A stretch of 64,000 bases of DNA from NCBI RefSeq assembly GCF_021869535.1, contig NW_026262712.1:70092100-70156099 (forward strand). Reading direction: 5' to 3'. The position numbers and the translations under genes were made by a program. This document shows positions 63,811-64,000 of the stretch, one piece after another (position 1 is the stretch's first letter; each line of letters begins with the position of its first letter). The notes beneath the pieces were generated by a model. That model did not search any database and was not told the DNA's origin. It saw only the letters and a program-made list of their open reading frames with translations. The DNA comes from Mytilus californianus (Eukaryota; Mollusca; Bivalvia; Mytilida; Mytilidae).

Positions 63811-64000
63811 GAAACGCTATATCACGTTTCCATATGCAGTGAAACGCTATATCACGTTTCCATATGCAGTGAAACGCTATATCACGTATCCATATGCAGT
63901 GAAACGCTATATCACGTATCCATATGCAGTGAAACGCTATATCACGTATCCATATGCAGTGAAACGCTATATCACGTTTCCATATGCAGTGAAACGCTAT
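63811..64000 (+). repeat. 30-bp tandem array running off the right edge
   Basis: The unit begins GAAACGCTATATCACGTTTC and ends CATATGCAGT, starting at 63811 and every 30 bp to 63991 (six full units and one partial). Units 3-5 read CGTATC where the others read CGTTTC. GAAACG and CGTTTC form a short hairpin in units 1, 2 and 6. No unique spacers are present. Confidence 0.95.

Noticed and set aside
63811..64000. CRISPR-like direct repeats
   Set aside because: Units are contiguous with no unique spacers, in a eukaryotic context; it is a simple tandem array.

Overview
This is eukaryotic, AT-rich, intron-rich DNA, almost certainly from a bivalve mollusc and most likely a Mytilus mussel (inference from several dispersed repeats I associate with that genus). 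Two protein-coding genes can be supported, arranged head to head. HAT1, the catalytic subunit of the type B histone acetyltransferase, lies on the minus strand in two coding exons (23143-22987 and 16758-15680; 411 residues). SMYD4, a TPR/SET/MYND protein, lies on the plus strand in 17 coding exons from 23246 to 59912 (747 residues). All of its exon junctions keep the reading frame. Only 102 bp separate the two start codons. That interval holds a duplicated block ending in an E2F-like GCGGGAA motif, so a shared promoter for two chromatin-related genes is the simplest reading.

Most of the rest is repetitive. From left to right: 1-2.6 kb holds short tandem repeats and foldback MITEs. 3.1-4.1 kb is a dispersed element with AGCTCACCTG-like ends. 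4.27-12.37 kb is a decayed DNA transposon carrying THAP and DDE-transposase remnants (minus orientation), into which three further elements have nested. 12.4-15.3 kb holds more tandem-array elements. HAT1 intron 1 (16.8-23.0 kb) carries a SINE nested in a second SINE-like repeat and a 2.95-kb element with TIRs and a TA target duplication. The SMYD4 introns hold a 42-bp minisatellite, a 1-kb TIR element, copies of an ATACGACCGCA-ended modular element, a second THAP transposon copy (35.25-41.87 kb, plus orientation), a 168-bp tandem array (42.1-43.9 kb), a 123-bp array (51.7-53.4 kb) and several hairpins. The right edge runs into a 30-bp tandem array.

Most long open frames outside the two genes are artefacts of tandem repeats whose period divides by three (168, 123 and 42 bp). 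The two THAP copies are in inverted orientation and bracket the HAT1-SMYD4 promoter together with HAT1 and SMYD4 exons 1-9, which makes the locus a plausible substrate for recurrent inversion. No rRNA, functional tRNA, CRISPR or prokaryotic features were seen.
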